From Paenibacillus sp. sptzw28 (GTDB lineage Bacteria; Bacillota; Bacilli; Paenibacillales; Paenibacillaceae): a DNA stretch of 64,000 nt. The position numbers were made by a program, and so were the translations under genes. The DNA lies in contig NZ_CP080545.1 in NCBI RefSeq assembly GCF_019550795.1, positions 1,321,501 through 1,385,500 of the forward strand, written 5' to 3'. Below, piece by piece: positions 61,640-64,000 of this stretch. Every line of letters begins with the position of its first letter. Positions within the stretch are counted from its first letter, which is position 1. The notes beneath the pieces were generated by a model. It did no database searches and was not told the origin of the DNA. It saw only the letters and a program-made list of their open reading frames with translations.

Positions 61640-61831
61640 ATGGAATATACCGTCATTAACTGCGAGCTCTCGGTTGTGAATATTAAAATGTCTTTTGTGA
61701 GCACAGCTTCCACTTTTATAGTCGGGGATGTTAAAACGGTCTCTTTGTCCAACGTCTTCGAAGGACCGCCTGAAAAGTTGATTATCGGTGTTACGATACC
61801 GGTTCTCCCCCCGATTATTCCTACTACCTAG
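61640..61831 (+). CDS. gerPD: Spore germination protein GerPD
   Basis: 63 aa from ATG 61640 (AAGGAG at 61621 is 13 nt away; the ATG at 61628 is too close to it). YTVINCELSVVNIKMSFVST, then TFIVGDVKTVSLSNVFEGPP, is the GerPD pattern. It starts just after the gerPC stop. It shares its family with the divergent copy at 60083-60295. Confidence 0.8.
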   Translation: MEYTVINCELSVVNIKMSFVSTASTFIVGDVKTVSLSNVFEGPPEKLIIGVTIPVLPPIIPTT

Positions 61832-61848
61832 TAAAGGAGAGTTCGCTG

Positions 61849-62232
61849 TTGACCAGCAGAGTCTCATCCGTCGGACAAATCCGTATAACGGATACGGGAG
61901 CTACCGCTGTCTTTGAAATCGGAGATTCGAAACAAATTTCACCGGTTAATCATTCCATTGCCGTACAACGCGAGAAAGCGATTTATTTCCAAAATGAATT
62001 TAATTTTCGCGATTACGCTATTTTTTTTCGGCCGATTTCAGAGTCGGTCCTAAATGAAAAAATCAGGATGACAACGATCAATGAATCCGCAGTGATCGGT
62101 GTGCAAAATATTGATGTTTTCGCTATCTCAGGCGCTGCTGTCGTCCAAATCGGATCAAGTGAAGCGCTGCGAGCCGAAACACGAATTAAACATATCCGGC
62201 ATCTTTTAAGAGAAAGACCCCAAAGGTTATGA
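61849..62232 (+). CDS. gerPE: Spore germination protein GerPE
   Basis: 127 aa from TTG 61849, with AAAGGAGAG upstream. VSSVGQIRITDTGATAVFEI, then QREKAIYFQNEFNFRDYAIF, is the GerPE pattern, ending with an IGSSEALRAETRIKHIRH helix. Located between gerPD and gerPF as in Bacillus. Confidence 0.87.
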   Translation: MTSRVSSVGQIRITDTGATAVFEIGDSKQISPVNHSIAVQREKAIYFQNEFNFRDYAIFFRPISESVLNEKIRMTTINESAVIGVQNIDVFAISGAAVVQIGSSEALRAETRIKHIRHLLRERPQRL

Positions 62233-62307
62233 TTTTATTATTCCGACCCGAATGCGCATAGCCGGTTCTATGCCGTTTGCGGCGCGCCCCTAAGGGGGGA
62301 TTTATTA

Positions 62308-62523
62308 ATGCCATCCCTCGTTAATTCATTCAATATTAACACGAATTCAGGCGTCATTAACTTTGGAGATACGTTAAATATTTCCCCGCAAACCTCTTCC
62401 AAAACGGTGTCAGGCCAGGGCGGCTCAAATACGGGGAATGTCGTCATTACACTGAACGGGGCTAATGTGAACAATGCAACAGATCCTGATGTAATTGACC
62501 AACCAAACACAGAAGCTGTTTAA
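62308..62523 (+). CDS. gerPF: Spore germination protein GerPF
   Basis: 71 aa, ATG 62308 with AAGGGGGG upstream. MPSLVNSFNINTNSGVINFG, then SGQGGSNTGNVVITLNG, and an acidic tail (DPDVIDQPN) are typical of GerPF. Last gene of the operon, followed by a terminator. Confidence 0.9.
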   Translation: MPSLVNSFNINTNSGVINFGDTLNISPQTSSKTVSGQGGSNTGNVVITLNGANVNNATDPDVIDQPNTEAV

Positions 62524-62597
62524 GTCGGGGGTTGTTATTCGGTTCAAGGCGATAACCGGATCGTTATTCCATTTCCAAGGCTCATTTGTGACGTGAG

Positions 62598-62621
62598 AAC
62601 CCCCGCACTGCGGGGGTTTTT
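62598..62621 (+). terminator. Terminator of the gerP operon
   Basis: AACCCCCGC and GCGGGGGTT pair around ACT, followed by TTT. Confidence 0.92.
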
Positions 62622-62670
62622 CTTGACTGAAAACGGTTCGTGGGGAAAAATGTATAAGTAGAAGGAAAGA

Positions 62671-63606
62671 GTGCGAAGCGGGGTGTTAAAGACGAAAAAT
62701 TACAGCTTATTTAATCCTCAATGGACAAGCGGTGATTACCGGACGAAGATCATCGCGTATTACTACAAGCAGTGGATTGATTTTCAGATGGGCTTTCATG
62801 CTCATCATACCGTTGAAATCATGTATGTGATTTCCGGCACATGCACGGTAGAAATGAAGGATCAGCCGATCGTCATGCGCAAGGGTGACCTTATAATGAT
62901 TGACGGGGGCGTGCCGCACCGCCTTATTGTAGAGAAGGATAATCCTTGCCGGATGCTTAATGTCGAGTTTACATTTACCGATTGTGAGGGTGTTTATCCT
63001 TCCATGAAGCAGCTCGCGCAGGGAAACGCCGCTTTACGGGAACTGCTTCATCGGCAGAACAGCTATATTGTGCTGCGTGATCCGAGCGATGTCTATTATA
63101 CGCTCAAAAGCCTCGTAATGGAGCTGGACTCAGCAGGTAACGGGGATGACTCCAATATGGCTCATTTGCTCATTTCCCAGCTGATTATTCGCGTCGCCAG
63201 GCTTGCCGCCGAGGAAGCGAAGGACAGCGCGGTAAGGCAGATCGACCACTATGTGCGAAGGGCGGCCGAATATATTCATCAGCATTACGACTGCGATATT
63301 CAGGCGAAAGATATCGCCGCTGCGGTCAATCTTCATCCCGTCTATTTGCAGCGGATCTTCAAAGCGAGCATGAATGTGACGATGACCGAATATCTGGCTG
63401 AGCTAAGAGTGGAGAAGGCCAAAATGCTGCTCGCCCGAACCGATGTCCCGATTATTGAAATCGCCGATTATGTCGGTCTGGGCAGCAGGCAATACTTCAG
63501 TGCGCTGTTCAAGAAGTATACCGGCCTTTCACCGGCCGTTTACCGAAAGTCGGTTGAAACGATGCAGGGACATGAAGACCAGGTTGTAATAGTTGACATC
63601 CCATAG
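62671..63606 (+). CDS. AraC-family transcriptional regulator
   Basis: 311 aa from GTG 62671, with GAAGGAAAG upstream; GTG 62683 is the alternative. The N-terminal cupin domain has FHAHHTVEIMYVISGTCTVE and GGVPHRLIVE. Two HTH motifs follow (DIQAKDIAAAVNLHPVYLQR, VPIIEIADYVGLGSRQYFSA). It precedes a GH4 gene on the same strand, about 100 nt away, and is probably its activator. Confidence 0.92.
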   Translation: MRSGVLKTKNYSLFNPQWTSGDYRTKIIAYYYKQWIDFQMGFHAHHTVEIMYVISGTCTVEMKDQPIVMRKGDLIMIDGGVPHRLIVEKDNPCRMLNVEFTFTDCEGVYPSMKQLAQGNAALRELLHRQNSYIVLRDPSDVYYTLKSLVMELDSAGNGDDSNMAHLLISQLIIRVARLAAEEAKDSAVRQIDHYVRRAAEYIHQHYDCDIQAKDIAAAVNLHPVYLQRIFKASMNVTMTEYLAELRVEKAKMLLARTDVPIIEIADYVGLGSRQYFSALFKKYTGLSPAVYRKSVETMQGHEDQVVIVDIP

Positions 63607-63667
63607 CCAATCCAGTTGCGAAATTGAAAACGCCTTCCCCATGTCCCTGCTACAATTGGGATAGCAA

Positions 63668-63683
63668 GCCGGTCAGTACCGGC
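63668..63683 (+). promoter_or_regulatory. Inverted repeat in the leader of the GH4 gene
   Basis: GCCGGT and ACCGGC flank CAGT about 24 nt before the GH4 start. It may be an operator for the AraC-type regulator or a small leader hairpin. A TACAAT at about 63650 could be the -10, but no well-spaced -35 was found. Confidence 0.45.
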
Positions 63684-63706
63684 ATCATGAGGAGGCGTTC
63701 TTTTTC

Positions 63707-64000
63707 ATGTCGTTCAAAGTTACATTTATCGGGGCCGGAAGCATCGGTTTTACACGAGGGCTGCTGAGGGATTTACTCGCTGTCCCGGAATTCCAACACA
63801 TTGATGTTGCTTTTACTGACATTAACCCGCATAACCTGGACATGGTCACACAGCTTTGTCAGCGGGATATTACCGAGAATGGCCTTCATATCAAGATCCA
63901 TTCGACGCCTGATCGCAGAGAAGCATTGAAGGATGCGCGCTATGTATTCGTGGTCGTTCGGATCGGCGGACTTGAAGCGTTCCAGCACGATGTCGATATC
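63707..64000 (+). CDS. Glycoside hydrolase family 4 (alpha-galactosidase/glucosidase type), C-terminus beyond window
   Basis: 98 codons are visible from ATG 63707, with GAGGAGG about 11 nt upstream. The start MSFKVTFIGAGSIGFTRGLL is the NAD-binding loop of GH4 enzymes, followed by the family motif FTDINPHNLDMVTQL and RYVFVVVRIGG. GH4 enzymes use NAD and a metal in an oxidation-elimination mechanism and act in the cytosol on alpha- or beta-glycosides. Activity cannot be fixed without the remaining two thirds. Confidence 0.9.
   Translation, partial: MSFKVTFIGAGSIGFTRGLLRDLLAVPEFQHIDVAFTDINPHNLDMVTQLCQRDITENGLHIKIHSTPDRREALKDARYVFVVVRIGGLEAFQHDVDI

Overview
The window reads as part of the chromosome of a spore-forming, low-to-moderate GC Firmicute of the Paenibacillus type. 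The evidence is strong GGAGG-type ribosome binding sites with frequent GTG/TTG starts, a complete gerP spore-germination operon, a LexA box of the Bacillus type, CcpA-like sites, and several carbohydrate ABC importers of the CUT1 class paired with AraC, LacI or ArsR-type regulators but without their own ATPase. This taxonomic call is inference from gene content; no rRNA, tRNA or CRISPR array was seen.

Layout. 1-4240: an ArsR-like regulator (cut by the window edge) divergent from a three-gene sugar importer. 4264-9390: an alpha/beta hydrolase, a two-gene ABC exporter and a decayed membrane-protein remnant. 9461-16210: an AT-rich accessory stretch with an epimerase-like protein, a NUDIX hydrolase, a three-LysM membrane protein, a GNAT acetyltransferase, an orphan immunity-like pair and a CHASE3 chemoreceptor. 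16300-21200: a gamma-carbonic-anhydrase fragment, an RDD protein, a class A penicillin-binding protein with FN3 domains, and a small gene graveyard. 21369-27848: housekeeping and stress genes (NT5C-type HAD phosphatase, SLOG/YpsA-like protein, DJ-1 protein, PAP2 phosphatase) and an MDR-SDR oxidoreductase pair divergent from an MmyB-type regulator. 28153-35494: a large six-hairpin-glycosidase-like protein, a complete CUT1 importer and an AraC regulator.

35601-44030 is the physiological centrepiece. An ECF-like sigma factor gene under a perfect palindrome is followed by an ectoine locus: importer ehuBCDA, then ectABCD and a UPF0316 membrane gene, closed by a terminator. The cell can thus scavenge ectoines or make ectoine and 5-hydroxyectoine as osmoprotectants. 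ectA appears to start at an ATA codon, and ectB and ectC are separated by six tandem copies of a 66-68 nt structured repeat.

44148-51250 holds single genes: a DinB-fold protein, a transporter remnant, a large serine hydrolase, a GyrI-like protein under a textbook LexA-boxed promoter with a 22-codon overlapping upstream ORF, DUF6886, an aminoglycoside-phosphotransferase-like kinase, HxlR and an aldo/keto reductase. 51369-59583 is a galactoside-type locus (LacI regulator, GH35 enzyme, two permeases, binding protein) with spaced LacI-type operators, an internal CcpA-like site and a second tandem repeat array between the permeases. 59604-62621 is gerPABCDEF with a divergent Hsp20-like/GerPD-like pair. 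The window closes with an AraC regulator and the start of a GH4 glycosidase.

The most intriguing observation is that the two tandem arrays (41648-42052 and 56605-56894) can both be drawn as hairpins with the same loop core (TATGCTTNCGAAG) but different, internally complementary stems. This is the pattern expected of a structured intergenic repeat family sitting inside operons just ahead of a ribosome binding site.
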